64,000 nucleotides of DNA from Epiperipatus broadwayi (Eukaryota > Onychophora > Udeonychophora > Euonychophora > Peripatidae): the NCBI GenBank assembly GCA_028023455.1, contig JAQFVV010006354.1:188001-252000 (forward strand). Direction: 5' to 3'. This document shows, one piece after another, positions 1 through 13,739 of the stretch. The translations under genes were made by a program, and so were the position numbers. Numbering within the stretch: the first letter of the stretch is position 1; every line of letters begins with the position of its first letter. The notes below the pieces were generated by a model. That model did not search any database and had not been told where the DNA came from. It saw only the letters and a list, made by a program, of their open reading frames with translations.

Positions 1-470
1 TCTGTTTCCTCTTTGTTCCCTCCTTCTGTCTTACTTCTTTTGGCAATGCTGTTTCTTTTGATTTAAATTCTATTACTTCGTTCTCACATATAATATTTTT
101 CTCTTTATAATTAATCAAACACCCTGTTTTATGCAAGAAGTTGGATTCTAATATTACATCACATACAAGTTTTTTCAATATCAGCAAAACATGTATATCT
201 TTCTTTGTCACCCTTACTTGTACCCATACTTGTTTTGTCTGTAGTTATGCCTTTTTATTATTGACTGATGTTACTGAGGTCTTACTCACTGGCAAAGTTC
301 ACGCATCATTAATTTGTTGCATCATACATGCATATGCAGTCTCAGACATGACTGACTGATATTTGATTATCAGAGTGAAACAAAGCCTGAACATCAATAT
401 TATGAATCTCTATTTTAATTGTTGGACATTCTTGAGATGCAAAATTTATGGTCTCATTATCCCATTCACA
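1..470 (-). pseudogene. Retropepsin fragment of a Ty3/gypsy-type LTR retrotransposon
   Basis: Read on the minus strand, about 150 codons with stops and at least one frame change resemble an aspartic protease of an LTR retrotransposon pol. The active-site region reads VQALFHSDNQISV; the expected D-[ST]-G triad is replaced by HSD (369-377), so the catalytic Asp is gone. Further along comes DVILESNFLHKTG (about 120-160), which fits the second conserved block (DVILG-x-FL) of retropepsins, followed by a basic lysine-rich linker towards position 1. RT would be expected to the left, outside the window. Frame breaks and the lost Asp mark it as dead. The family (retropepsin) is fairly secure; the lineage within Ty3/gypsy is not. 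Confidence 0.6.
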
Positions 471-2039
471 AATCAGATTATCTACTCTTTTCATCTGTAT
501 TTCACATATCTTGCTTGGTTTCTATTTATTATCTATTTTTATTAATACATTTGCTGAAATTGCCCCACCCCCAATGTCACTTTACCTTACAAGTTACTTT
601 ATTTCCCATCATTTTGCCTACTCTCTCTCTTTTTTAACCTACATACATGAAACAAGAAAAAACAAAACTTTCTTTTTTTTGAAACATTTATATTTAAAAT
701 TTTATTATACTATCATTTTATTCCTATCTCAGGACAGTTATTGTCGAGGCCTCAAGTTCGTCTGCCATTGTAACATCCACTGGCTTGAGGTTTTATATGC
801 TTTGTTTCAGTGACCAAACTACATTTGATTTGATGAATTCTTTCATTAGAACATATCAGGTCATTTTATCAAACACAGTTATTTTCCTGGTCACATAACC
901 CACTTAAAGTAACTCGAGAACCAGCTTTTAATTTATTTGAAAAGTGGATTCTATATAAGAATCCACTGTCCAAACCCCTTCTATTTATTTAGTCATGATG
1001 AAATTATTTGGAATAATCAGAGGATTATGTTTTCAAGTACAGCATCAGCAATTTATTTAATCAAATTATAATAGTGGTTAATTTTAAATGAATTTAGACA
1101 ATTAATAATCAACAACTAAATATTAATGTAGGTTATATTTAAATTTATTGATACACAATGAAATATTTATAATATTGAGAGAATAAAATTTAAGGGAAAA
1201 TAAATAGGGATTAAAACTACTGATGAGATTTTATTTTAATTGATATGACTCAAGACAACAGTTTATCACACTTAGAATTCAACAGAAAGTGATCACTGAT
1301 ATTTGAATTAATAACGTTTTTTACCAGTGACTTTTACTGTTCAAATATATTACAGCATTTACTATGCATGGATTTATCTTGGTAGGGATTTCTGTTCAAT
1401 ATTTTTGTAAGTACTTTGTGGTTTCAGATTTAGTAGGACATGGCTTCACTCGGGGTAATTCATGACATCAGGCAAAAAGCAACAGCAGCAAACAAACTCT
1501 TCTACTCGCACATCTTAGCATGAATTTGACATGTTGGTGATGCTCTTCATAATTTCTTCAATGCTGAATATTTATTTGAAATGCTTTATTTCAGGAACAA
1601 ATATCTAAGTACCCTGATGGATATGTTTTTTTTTCTTACTCATTTTTTGTCTCTGTGTAACTTCTGTTGACATCTATTAATTTAGACAAATTTAATGTAA
1701 TTTAGTCCATAAAGTCAATTTTTTTTCTTGGGTTGCCAGCTTTAATTTTTAATTACCCAAGGAATGCTGTGATTTTTTTTATGTCCTGCTTCGCAATAAA
1801 GGTTTGTTTTTTTTATCTTTACAGACACAAAGTAGTTTCCCCTTTATTTTTTGTTATACTCTTTATATGCCTTCTCTTTTTTTATTTCTTTTAACACACA
1901 CACACAAATCTATACAACCCACATTGTCTAAACTAAATCAATCAGATATTTTATGGAAAATATTTTTTTTAGGAATTTAGTAATTTAACTTCTAAATTGC
2001 CAATGCATCTTGTATTAGAATAAAATACAGTACAATATA
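471..2039. other. AT-rich non-coding stretch
   Basis: No gene seen. The part up to about 960 is somewhat less AT-rich and may be the upstream, gag-side part of the decayed LTR element at 1-470, but I could not identify a domain in it. From about 960 on it is AT-rich sequence with T runs. Confidence 0.5.
943..966. repeat. Small perfect hairpin
   Basis: The inverted repeat GTGGATTC...GAATCCAC has a loop of about 7 A/T bases. It lies beside the decayed LTR element. There is no sign of function. Confidence 0.6.
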
Positions 2040-2810
2040 TTGTTTCAATCAAAGCAGTTGATTCCGTTAATAAGACAAATCAATGGCATTTTTTGAAATT
2101 AATTGGTTGCAGTTTTTACATGATAGATTGAGAAGTTTTATTATGACAGGTGGGAAATTTGAACCGTTTAAAATGAAAATTAATGTTAGACAAGGTTCTT
2201 TTCAATTGTTATGACAGAGGAATTTGGAATTGTGTATAGGCATTGTAATCATATTAAAGATTTGATTGTGGAATTTTTAATTTGAATTAATTACAGTAGA
2301 AGACAAGAACTTCTTTTTGGATTTTACATTTACAGTATGTTAATTATTGCACTGTTCTAAAGTCATTTTACATAATATTTTTACAGCAACATATAATGAC
2401 TTTTGTTTATTAATTAATGTGCAAAAATGTCAAGTTTTTACCACAGTGATGCAAAAAAAAAATCCTCAGCAACTTTTAATTTTGACAGTTTTCAGGTTGA
2501 GAATGTAAATCAGTTTAAATATTGTGTAGTTTTATTTATAGAACAGTGGACTTAATATGTTGCTACATCTGTTTTTAACATGTTAAAAATAGTATATTTT
2601 GTCATGGGGATATATATACTACAATTAAGTTAGCTGTATATAGAGTTGTTATTTTGACTAAGTTATTGTATGGAAATTAAATTTGAATACCCTATCAGTG
2701 CAATATAAAGGTACTAGAAAAGTTTCATTTAAATATATTCTATAAAATTTTTAAAAATCCAATGTCAAGATCATAAAACTAATCTATATACTTCAACTTG
2801 CTAGATACTA
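2040..2810 (+). pseudogene. Decayed LINE reverse transcriptase, C-terminal half
   Basis: Translation in shifting frames gives the usual order of RT blocks of APE-type LINEs: AVDSVNKTNQWHFLKLIGC (the A-block neighbourhood, FD-x-VNR-x-x-LW), then FKMKINVRQGSF (block B, normally GVRQGC), then FQVENVNQFKYCVVLF (the LE-x-V-x-x-FxYLG block past the YADD box), then a trace of the LLYGSETW block. Several stops and frameshifts interrupt it and the YADD box is not readable. The same FKYC-type block occurs in the minus-strand LINE at 22640-25010, so the two are probably relatives. It is dead, and the assignment rests on motif order. Confidence 0.55.
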
Positions 2811-2827
2811 TAATGTCCACTACCATG

Positions 2828-3090
2828 TTTATCTGAAAATAAAACCTAACCTGAAAATAAATCCTAGCATGATCTTTCAGTAACCTCATAATATAAGGTC
2901 TACCTCAAATATGAAGATGGACAGATTTCATTCTTCCATTGAAACACATGATATAAATGTAGATTTTTGTATATGAATGAATGTAGATTTTTATACATGA
3001 AAAATTAAAAAAAATCCTATGAAAGTAAGCCCTAAGGCTTTTTGGAGAAAAATGAATTTAGGACCTGATATTATTTTCAGGGAAGACTGA
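2828..3090. mobile_element. Possible MITE with imperfect terminal inverted repeats
   Basis: The left end reads TATCTGAAAATAAAACCTAA. The reverse complement of the right end contains CCCTGAAAATAA, then GTCCTAAATTC. Between them lie internal copies of motifs such as CTGAAAATAAATCCTAG and GTAAGCCCTAA, the style of short non-autonomous DNA elements. It has no coding capacity, and no target-site duplication was confirmed. Confidence 0.3.
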
Positions 3091-3470
3091 CATTATAAAA
3101 TCCCTCTTATTGGATTGAACACATCCATTCTTTTGGAAGATAAGGTGGTATTGAAATTTTCTTCTCAAAAATTAAAAGACTATTATAAAATATCAATTAA
3201 ACTATAAAATATAACACCATTTTCTATATCTGGTCATATTTGTGTTTCACACACTGGTTTGTATAATCACCACAAATTTCATTTCTATAGTTTTTTTTCT
3301 TGTAGATATATTTATGTTTAACTGATTGCTTTGTATAATCATAACAAAACTTATTTCTAGAATAGTCTTTTTTCTTAATTGGAATGGTTATAATTTTTTT
3401 TTTCTTCCTCCTTTTCTTTTTCTTCTTATTGTTATTGCTGCTGTTGGTGTGGTGGTGGTTCATCAATCTT
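3091..3470. other. AT-rich and low-complexity stretch
   Basis: Contains a T/C-rich low-complexity tract at about 3390-3440, whose reverse strand yields a Lys-rich spurious ORF. Nothing gene-like. Confidence 0.5.
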
Positions 3471-4570
3471 TATTGATTCACAAATAATGCATGGTTCACA
3501 TAGAACATGTTTACAAATAGTTGCCAGGGTACATAGGCACAAATTTACACATTTGCTATACATTAGCTGACAGTCTGATTGGAGTGATTGTGACATGCAA
3601 TAATATTGAACATATTATGCTTTTATATGTGGCCATGCTTGACTTTTGATAATACAATAGTTTCTGCATGATGGATACATAGGACTACTAAATATAACAT
3701 AATTATATAAACATGCATATTTTCATCCAAATAGTTAATGCCTAAGACTTTTTTAATTTTGTGTTATAGTGTTTAGACATGATGGGAAGGTGTGTAGCAG
3801 TGAATATATAAAATGGCTTTGGTGTGTGGGGGGTAGCAGGGAAGGAAACTGATCTGGTGTTTTGTTTCAATATGTTGAATGGGATGTTGCACTTAGGGGT
3901 ATTGCTTCTGTCACATTGTTCTCTGATGTTTTTTTATTGTTGCATTTGATGATTAGATGGCTTCAGCCATTTCAGTGAATGATGACTGGGTGGTGGCTTG
4001 TTAATCCTTGCCATGTATGTTGACTTCTTATTGGATTACAAGTTATATAAATGGTTGAGGAAGAATCAATTTTTGGCTAAATATTAACTTGTTAAGAGCC
4101 TCTACCATGGATTGATATATAGTTGGACTAGAAGTTAGCAGATTGTTTGAGGAGGGACTAGGTTGCAGTGTAACTATATGGGTGGGCAATTTTCGCATCT
4201 CAGTTTACCAGTTGTATCAGGTTGTTGAATATGGATGGATGTCACCTGAAGTTGTGACCTAGGATGAGTGTTTTAAATCATGCAGGGAATCATTTAGCTG
4301 TGTATGTGCTGAGCATGATGTCCTGGGTTATATTTCAAGCTTGATAGGAATAGAAGATATGATCCTGTGTCTCCTGTGCACATGACATAGACCACACAAT
4401 GGATTTATATTTTGTAAAGCCAGTGATATCATAAAAGAAAGGAGGTAGACAATGCATGGATGATGACAGGGAGCAAGAAATTAAAGAACTTTAATTCCAG
4501 TGACCACCTCACATGTTTTGTTGCTGATACCCAACATGGATTGAGGTTGTGCAGGGGGAACTAGTATTGA
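3471..4570. other. GC-richer block of unknown origin
   Basis: This kilobase is clearly less AT-rich than its surroundings, with T/G-rich text on the plus strand and C/A-rich text on the minus strand. Minus-strand translation gives short peptides between stops, rich in Pro, Ser, Gln and His, but no domain I recognise. The composition is like the decayed LINE at 7560-12134, so an old retroelement fragment on the minus strand is my guess. A 147-codon minus ORF starting at 4952 overlaps the right edge; part of it is a CA-repeat translation and I do not take it as a gene. Confidence 0.35.
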
Positions 4571-7559
4571 AGCGGAAACTGAGATTCAGATTGCACTTCA
4601 CAGCCCATCTCAAATCTTCCATTACCAAGCCAAATTCAAACCCTATTCTTGTGTATATATTCCACTCACTAACACATTTTTTGTTTTTTCTTCTTGATAT
4701 ATTAACTAATATACGTCTTAATGAAGATATATACATAGATATCTGAATGTAAACACACACACACACAAAGAAAAATAATAATATAGTATTTAAAAGGGGA
4801 ATACATATATGCAATAGGTAATGGAGGATTAATTGTAACAAACTTATAATATCAAAATATATTATATTTTCTGTATTTTTTTTTAAATTATAAAAGTTAT
4901 AGTAATTATTTAGTAATTGTGGCTCAGATGTATATAGAAATTGTAGAGACAAACTAGCAAATGTTTACTAGAAAAAGTTTGTTATATGTCATTGTATAAA
5001 ATTTTGTCTTTTAAATTATTTTTTGCTATTAAACTATACTTTTCTTTTTAAATCCAATATGGAAGATTGTAATTAGTCAAAAATAATTAAAAGTGAGAAA
5101 CTTAATCTTGTTTAATTTTCTAAAATAACTTTAATTAAAAGTTTCTCTAAAATTAAATTTAGAAACTAAACTTAATTGATTTATTTTTGTCATAAACATT
5201 TGTTATCAAATTAATTTTGGTTTGAATACTTATCTAACAATGGCATCTTTCAGCACGATGGGTAAAGCTTATGTAAAAATTCTTTTAAAAAAATTAGATT
5301 AGAGAATGATTAGCAGTGACTAATCAAGAAAGCATTCCACAAATACCAGGGCATAGTATAAAATGGGCTAATTTTGACCAGGAAAAAAAACTAAAAAAGT
5401 CAATGAAAGCTGTTGCCAAATAAATCCAAGTTCGTTTAATTTCAATGTGTCATGAGTAAATCCAATTCACCTTTCTCGCCATTCGAGATGGCCTTCCCTG
5501 AAATCTGTGCCCAGGATCCTGGTACTCATAAACTGTAACTATATGCCTGTTTGTTGAATAATGAACTTACTACATGCCTGAATAACTATGCTCATCAAAC
5601 TAGATCTAGTTCTCCGAGAGAAATCTGAATATCACCAAAAGAACAGCCAAGTTTGTACAGAGGTAATAATTTTACGTGCTGCTAGACTCTTAAATTGACC
5701 TTGAATAATTTTAAATCTCACCTATCTTTTTTTAAACAATTTGTAAAGCCTTCCCTGTAAAATTAATATTAATTATGAATTAATCAATTTGTAAATTCTT
5801 ACCTTGTTAGTCAAATGTACTTTGTTCTCTCTGTGTAACTCAGCAGTAATCTCTCCTACATTAAACCTCTTCTGAACAATTATTATTTCTTAATTTCATG
5901 CCTATGTGGCAATATTTTATTTTCATATACTAAATTATATGTCGATAATTTTCCCGAGATTCGCAAGCCTCTCTGCTATCATTTTTAAAACCCCTTCCTT
6001 ATTTTTCATAGGGTAAATAATCTAGTTTTTAATAGTAATAATAATAAAAAAAACAAATTTGTTATCTTATTATAATGGACACCTGCAAGTCTGGAAGAGT
6101 AAAATAAAAGACCATTATTGTATAATGTTATTTTCGAAAAACTAAGCAAAAATCTGTTTTCTTAGAAATGTTGTTTAATTAAATAATAACGCCAACTTCT
6201 AAAAACTTTAAATATACTTATATGAATTAAATCAATATTATTTTTTTGAAATCATTAACCACCACCTACTTTATATATATCTAATAATATGCAAGGTATT
6301 TATGAAAGCACTTAAAACTAAAAATTTGTATTAGTTATACCTTGTGGGAAGTTTATGTGTAATTTAAAGTAATAAAAGGAAAGGGGTGGGTAATCCTCTA
6401 GTTCTATGAGGTATTATATTAACTTTCATTTTACTTATCCCTGTAGTAAATCAAATCATACCGGTATGCTGGGTTTTTATCAATAAAGATAGGTGATAAT
6501 TCTTAGTTTTAAGTTTGTATATTTATATTAATTCAAGTGTTACGTGTATACTGGCCTTTAGTTTTATATAAATATTTGTGCTTCATTTCCCAGATATATC
6601 AGAAAACCTGAGACACGTCTATTTTTACTTCCAATTCCAAGGACAAGGTTTGTAAACCACTTGGGACTTCTTCGGTGCTAGATATTATTGCATAGGGTCC
6701 GCTCTGGAAAAAGTCCAGCCTATGTCAATTCAATAAAGTTCATTCTTTGTTGTTTGTGACCCAACCCTGCCAATGTTTGCAGAGAGTCACCTTCTTTAGC
6801 CATAAATTGAAGCATCTTCTTGGATCTTAGAATGGATCTTTTCATTGCCATCATGCCATAATTTCATTCTCGCTAAAGCCTATCAATACTCCTAAATTGT
6901 ACTGTTATGATTATGCTAAATGGATTGTCATTTTTATATTTTCATTTATAGTTTCATATACACTATTTCTGTCACAATTATTGTTTCCTAAATTAGCTTC
7001 CCACACATGTTCTTATTTCTCAAATATGAATACTTTTAATAAATATAATTACCATTGCCATCAAACTCAATGATCTTATGTATTGGTTCAAGTGCTGTTT
7101 TTCTATTAATGGTGGATTTAAAGAACTTTAAATAACTGTAATCCAGTGCTATTAAAAATCAGGTATACCACGTAATCTGCTAATTATTGACATATAAATA
7201 GCCACAATAGAACAAAGCCATAAATTATTTGTTATTGCAAAATAAATACACTCATTTTACAGTATGGTAAGAGAGGTTAATGTCATCTAAGAGAGATAAA
7301 TGCCCATTTTTATTTGTATTTTGACACAAATAATGTATCTCATATATATCTTAAGTTAACTTAATAAATCTTATATATATTCCTAAATATCAAAGTCATT
7401 GTTTTATTTATTGAATAGTAATAATTTTTGATGTTATATAAAATGTTTAATTTACTAGATGATAGAATATCACTAACAATAATTTCTATGCATGAATAAA
7501 TTCAAATTAGAGTCTTTTTGTGTCACAGTTTTGCTATGCTGGCAGTGAGAAATAAATTA
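4571..7559. other. Long AT-rich non-coding stretch
   Basis: Mostly low-complexity A/T sequence with a short CA run near 4753-4766. Two GC-richer patches stand out, at about 5450-5650 and 6600-6890. The second gives on the minus strand short readable stretches such as KVTLCKHWQGWV and FFQSGPYAI, faintly like the C-terminal part of a retroelement integrase, but not enough to call. Confidence 0.4.
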
Positions 7560-8015
7560 GATTGGTATCATAGGAATTGTTGCTCATAAGTTGGTAGATA
7601 TGGAAAATAGGCAAATAGTGCAGAGTTTATAAGTGGTCCTGACTTATGTATCTTGCGCATGATTGGACTTGAGGTACTTTTGAACTAGATGCCAGATCTT
7701 GTTATATGAACAGACAAAACCAACTGCTACAATATATACTATGCTGTAAGTTTTCTAGTAGGTGTAGTTGGTGTATTTAGTGCAATAAAAATGGAGATAT
7801 ATTTGAATTGTTTGATTGACAGATGGAATATCCAAAAAAGGAAGATGAGGCTTGTCAGTGGATCTAACAGAAATTAGGTATTGTAGTGCCAGGAAGTAGT
7901 CCATGGTAGAAGCAAGGCTTGTTTGCTATCTTCTGTATTTGAAAAATTTATATAGTGTGAAGTCACAATCCATTTCTGGGACAGGGGAGGCTCAGACATT
8001 TAAGGGAAATGGCCA

Positions 8016-9188
8016 CTATCTTCCTTCCCTGCAGTAACTTGCTACATAGGGAGATTTGGTTATGAATGATTTTGTCAATTTGATGATAGGCAGGTAGTTA
8101 TTGATTTTGGTTATAACTAGTAGATTCAATAGCTGAATTTTTGAATAAACTGAGAGAGTTATGCCCTGGATAGAGATATGGTGATCTGATGTGTGTGATC
8201 TCAGAGCTTTATTTGGATAGGGTTCATGTTTGCATGTGTTACCATATCTAATGGAAAGTCTAGGAAGCTTGTGCATTGGCCTTTGAAGGTTTGAATATTG
8301 GACATATTGGTGTACAGTTATCAGGTTGTAATTTTCTCCAGATTAAATTTCAGTTGGTTGATTGATCTGATGTCTTTGAGGATCTTTTGGAGTATAGGCA
8401 AGTATTTGCATGAAGTCAGAAAGATGGATATATCCATGTTAGCAATACATGTGATGAACTGCTGAATATGAAAAATGCAGATACCTGTTATTTTTTGTTC
8501 AATTGAGTTAATATAGTAAATAAATAGGAGTGAAATTAAGGGTGGTTTGTGTGAGATGGATTGGGTAATGGTAATTGAGTGGGGATTCCTACCATTGAGG
8601 GTGATATGAATCTTGTGGCTCAGTAGCAGGATGGTGATCAGATGTAAAAAAAGCATCTGTGGGATGGTAATCTGTTTTGATATGCATCGAATTGACAGCT
8701 GCTTCAATACCAACTTGTACCGCTATATGGCATATTTCTTTTAATGTTGTGTTCAACATGAGTGCAGCCTATGTGGTGGATGAACTCCACTTTGCAAATT
8801 ACATAGTGAGATTACAGAAAGCAATTGGCTCCATCTGGTCTTTAAATCTTTTCCAAAAATTTTTATTCCCAGTGGACACCCTGAAATAGAATGTAGGTTA
8901 GAAAGAGTTGATAAAGGTGTTGGTTGTTTGATAAATGGAATCATGGCAGTGAGATACAAGCTCTTGATTTGGTGTATTTTCTTGGAGAGATCTACTTGTA
9001 AATTGACTGACATACAAAAAATTAAAACAGGTTTCCCATTGGTTCTTGAGTCGTATGCCTGGTGAATGGTGGCTAGCTTGTACTTGAACTGTTCTACACA
9101 GGAGATTTCTGTTCTTGGGAGCTGAAGAAATATGGAGATGATTTAAACCTATCATGCATTGTAGCTTTTGATGGAAATATTGATACAT
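8016..9188 (-). pseudogene. LINE reverse transcriptase domain, degenerate
   Basis: The best segment (8321-8713) shows IHITLNGRNPHSITITQ, then PPLISLLFIYYINSI (normally x-x-x-LSPLLFxLYINDL), then ITCIANMDISIFLTS at the place of the YADDIxIxxS box, where both catalytic Asp codons are altered. ILKDIRSINQLKFNLEKIT follows, the LxxIxxWxxKWxLxFNxxKT block after the catalytic box. The next open segment (8016-8276) fits the YLGxxLDxxLxWxxH region. The upstream segment (8753-9188) fits the N-terminal fingers only loosely. It is inactive and old. Confidence 0.6.
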
Positions 9189-9832
9189 AGGAAGTATATT
9201 CTGCCCTTCATAGGTAACTCTCCATCTGTAGTGTTGTAGGTTTTCTGATCTTGAAAGATAACCAAGGAGTCAATCTATATATCCCCAGGTTCAGATATGC
9301 TTCTTCTGTCCAAGGCAAATCCTTCTCTTCTTGGTTGCTAGTTATTCTTTAAGCTGTTGGCTTGTCTGTTTGTAAGTTTGCATGAGCTTATGTGGATGTT
9401 TTTGGTGTGATGATTAAGTTTTATTATTGTGATTCTTCTGTGAATCTCACCAGCCAGTGCAAGCAGATAGAAAGGGGGGAGGGAGTTTACATGTTACACG
9501 GCAAATGTTCAAGATTATGTTTAAGAATACTATGTAACTTTGGACTGTGTAAATATATATATTTTCTAGCTTGTGTAGTATAACATATTTCTAAGAACAG
9601 AAATTCAGTGGTAGCTGAAGAGAAAAGGAATTGGATGTTTTTCTAAGCTGCATCTTGAAAGTGTGAAGATGTTTGAAGCTAGGAATAAGTTTCTTTGCTG
9701 AGTGGTCAGAGATTGGGGAAGGATTGAGCTCATTTGTTGGTTGTGGAAGATGACTGCATCAGGAAGTAGAAACCCATCAGTACTCATGAGGGGGATGGTT
9801 TGCCAGTGCAGCTATTTGGATATGAATGATAA

Positions 9833-10432
9833 CTAGCCAAGGTTGAAGTTACCCATTAAAATTGTTAGGTGAATGGTAGATTCCAGCAATGAATTGATGG
9901 GGCTAATTATTTTTGTTATTATTTTTGTGCTCTGGGGAACATATGCAAACATGTTATTGGTTGTGATACTATGCTGCTGAAAAATGTTAATTAGTGAATG
10001 CGAATCAGTATATAAGATTTTGAAGGTTGAGAATGGACAAGTTGAAGCAATGATGACTACTGTGCCAGCAGATAGATGATAATGAGGTATCTTGAACATG
10101 CATCGAAATGCTGCATATTGTGATATGCAGCAGGTTCAATTTTTTAGCTATGAAATATTTTATCTCCAGCAGCCAATGTTTATCCACTAGTTTAACTGCT
10201 ATAATTTGGCAGTTGAATTGATTCCTTTGATGTTGAATGATGTAATTTTAAATCTTATAGATGTGAGAGGATGAGGGTTGAATTGTTGCTTTGCATTGGA
10301 GGGAGTTGAATACTGCACTGTATGGATAGCTGCTATTGATTGATTAAGTCTATTTGTCACCATTTTGTGACTGGTTAAGGTCTGGTATATTGGCTGATCT
10401 TCCATGTGCTGTGATTTGATATTCAAACTCAT
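9833..10432 (-). pseudogene. LINE APE-type endonuclease domain, degenerate
   Basis: The N-terminal block ITSFNIKGINSTAK (near 10205-10250) fits the first strand of LINE endonucleases (x-x-x-N-x-G). The C-terminal block HLTILMGNFNLG ends the open segment; GNFN at 9842-9853 corresponds to the catalytic GDFN motif with the Asp replaced by Asn. In active elements this domain nicks the target DNA to prime reverse transcription. Stops and at least two frame changes lie between the blocks. It sits between ORF1 and the RT, as expected. Confidence 0.6.
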
Positions 10433-10739
10433 AATACAATACCCATAGAAATTTGAATATTGCAGAATAGTTCACTGTTGATAGATGTATCCTGTATGCT
10501 TTCTGCTTTTGTTTTTTTGATTGATTTTTCTTGGTCTTATCAATTTTCCTTTTGTTTTCCAGGAATGTGTGTGATTATTGATGGAAGGTATTGGGCTATT
10601 GGGTCCATGATTTGTAAGCTGTATTGATTGAGTTCATTGATAGATCTAGTAGTTGATCAGTTGGCAGTGTGGGATTTGTTAGCATTCTAGTAGTGATGCT
10701 CATCATTTCATTTTGGTGAGTTTATTGGCAAGCTTGTGA

Positions 10740-12134
10740 TCAGAAGTTGTTTGTGTGTGTTATCGGGGTGATTTGGATTGGCAGACTCAGTACTGAGGGC
10801 ACTGACTTGGGGGGCGCTTCTGGACTGATGGCTGTTGCATGAGATAACAAGACTGTTGCTATTGTTGATGCTGACCTAATGTTGAACTTGGAGAGTTTGT
10901 TGTTTTGCATAATTGCCTGATTGTTTGGTTTCTGGGTTCTATGCATTGAATGGCAAGATGACCCTCTTTGCCATAGGCATAACATTAGGTTTTTATGCTC
11001 TGAATGTAAAGACACAGAGTAGCTTCTTGGTCATTTCCCTGGGTAGAGATATTCTTGCAGTCAATGTTTAAGTGAATCTTGAGTTTAAACTTGAAATTAT
11101 TGGTTGCTATTAATACTGGGGTATCTCTTAGAAATATTGGTTTAAACAGGGTGTTCTTGCCAAATGGCTGCATTATTTTTTGAAATTCATTGTGCGTAAC
11201 CCATCATAGATGTTTTTAACCATTCCTGTGATGCAGCTATGGTGGTTTTCATCATCAAAAATTATCTATGATCTTAACCTGGGTTTGAAAGCATTGCCTC
11301 TATGCAACGTCAAAGAATTGGATTGTCAGATACCTGGGATTTGGATGCTCTGATATTTTCTATGGAATCCCACACCTCATATTTCTTGATCGCTTCATAT
11401 AAAAGCTGGCATGGGAACAGTATATTGATAAATTTATATCTCTGGTCAATATGACAATGGACTGAAGAATAATCTTCTAAAAGATAAAAGCAGCCTCTTG
11501 GATACAGGGTGTTAAACTTCTCACTTATCATATTAAGCAATTCTGGTGTCCAGATGATAGGGAATACTTGTTGGTCTTTTTGAATTCTGAGTAGATCTAG
11601 GTTTTTAATGTGACTTGCATTTCTTCTTTTAAAATGCTGGTTGACTTTGGAGGGAGTTGAAAAATCATCATTGTTGCCTTTTGCATTTTGCTGCTGATTT
11701 ATTTGAACTTTTGAGGCAATTGAAAAAACAGTACTTTTGCCATTTATATTCTGCTGCTTTCTGTATATGTTTTAACTTTGGAGGAAGTTGAAGAATTATT
11801 AGCTTTGATCTTTCCATTCTGTTGCTGTTTTGCTCCAGCTTTGGAGATGTTTAAACAGTGTGTTCTTGACATTTATATCCTGCTGCTGACTTATTTCTTC
11901 TTTGGAGGCAATTGAGCAATCACTATTTTTATTATCAGCATTTTGTTGCTGATTACTACTAATTCTCTTATAGGTTTTGTTGGACTTTATACCTTGCAGG
12001 TGAAAATCTGTAATATTGCCACGAGCATTTAGGTCATGTAACTGTGCAATAGCTATCTTTGCTAGAGTTCTAAGCAATTGAAATAATGAACCAATAATTT
12101 TGTGAATTATATTTTTAAAATAAAATATGTGCAC
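10740..12134 (-). pseudogene. LINE ORF1 (gag-like, zinc knuckle), degenerate
   Basis: Spread over several frames. The N-terminal part (11799-12134) is Gln/Asn/Ser-rich. The middle part (11310-11540) reads NTLYPRGCFYLLEDYSSVHC. Near the end lies CYAYGKEGHLAIQC at 10943-10984, which is the CX2CX4HX4C retroviral-type knuckle with its second Cys changed to Tyr, so metal binding would be lost. The flanking segment is Ser/Pro-rich. Such ORF1 proteins bind element RNA and form the ribonucleoprotein. The frame used for the knuckle differs from that of the longer open stretch over the same bases, which shows frameshift decay. Confidence 0.6.
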
Positions 12135-12559
12135 TAGTTATTTTTGATTAATATTTTATAGAGGTATACATTATATCCTGCTAATAATAGTCTTGAGGGA
12201 GACTTGTTCTAGTTGCTTACCATTCAAGGGTTAGCTGTAGAACTTTTATTATTATGATGATGAAACTAGAATCTTAGATTTTTGATTTTCTGATGATATT
12301 ACTTTATCTTGTAATGATGCTTCTTGTAGCTCTCTCAAAAAAAATAGCAAATGAAGATTTTAGATTTAATTGGCAAATGGCTGGCATGTATTTTCTTTGG
12401 TAAATTTGGGTTAAACAAAAGCTATTATTTTTTCTCTCTTAAGATTAAAATTTGTTGAAAATATATTTTGCATTTTAATATTGCGGGTACATGTAAGAAT
12501 ATTCCTTTGGTAAATAATTATTGTTATTTAGGTGTATATATATTGATTTCAGATTGTCT

Positions 12560-13240
<681 letters not shown>

Positions 13241-13319
13241 TACAATATATTGAAACAACTGATTTACATGTTTTTTTCAGTATGACTGATAGTTTGATTG
13301 TGTGTAAAAGACAGATATC

Positions 13320-13462
13320 ACAGCCAAGTAGAAGATTTCTTAGATCCTAAAAGTTCAAGTGTGCTATTCCAAGATTCAATACTCTTTACTAATGAAAGCC
13401 ATAAACTTGAAACTAGGCTGTGTATATTGAATTGCATAATACAGGATAGAGATTTATTATTT
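13320..13462 (+). repeat. Copy 1 of a diverged direct repeat with coding appearance
   Basis: Related to 13740-13880. Both encode a matching pattern: ESHKLETRLCIL then QDRDLL here, and ESHKLETSLVIL then QDRDLL in copy 2. It begins just right of the GATA array. The copies differ at many bases, so this is an old duplication or two insertions of one family. Confidence 0.55.
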
Positions 13463-13739
13463 TTTAGTAAAGTAAGTGCATAGAGATTGGTAATAAAAAA
13501 TGCTATTAAAACAACAATATGTAAGCTGGACTCACATGTTAGAGTCATGTCATATTTTATTGGTTTATACCAAATCCTGAGGTGTTTGTAATTGTTAACA
13601 AAATTAATAATACCACAATGTACAGAAATTGAGCAGTTTTTATATCTCTGTGATTATAACTGCTAGTTGGTTAAGATTGAAAAAATATATTTTTCATTTT
13701 ATGTGGGTAGCTTGAGAGAATATAAAAGGTAAATGGTAG

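Larger units (their letters stand above)
7560..12134 (-). mobile_element. Old non-LTR retrotransposon (LINE) with gag-like ORF1, APE endonuclease and RT
   Basis: A long minus-strand block, GC-richer than its flanks, carries in LINE order a CCHC zinc-knuckle ORF1 (about 10740-12134), an exonuclease-endonuclease-phosphatase type endonuclease (9833-10432) and a reverse transcriptase (8016-9188). Every part is crossed by stops and frameshifts and no ORF is longer than about 130 codons. The 3' end is fuzzy; readable coding fragments fade near 7560-7900. ORF1 with a zinc knuckle followed by APE endonuclease and RT suits the Jockey/CR1/I group. I cannot fix the clade. No poly-A tail or target-site duplication was identified. 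Confidence 0.7.

Noticed and set aside
4509-4952. 147-codon minus-strand ORF, the longest in the left half
   Set aside because: The middle is a CA-repeat translation (FVCVCVYI), the upstream part is low-complexity AT, and no domain is recognisable.
8677-8889. 70-codon plus-strand ORF in the 8-12 kb region
   Set aside because: It is a shadow of the minus-strand LINE RT.
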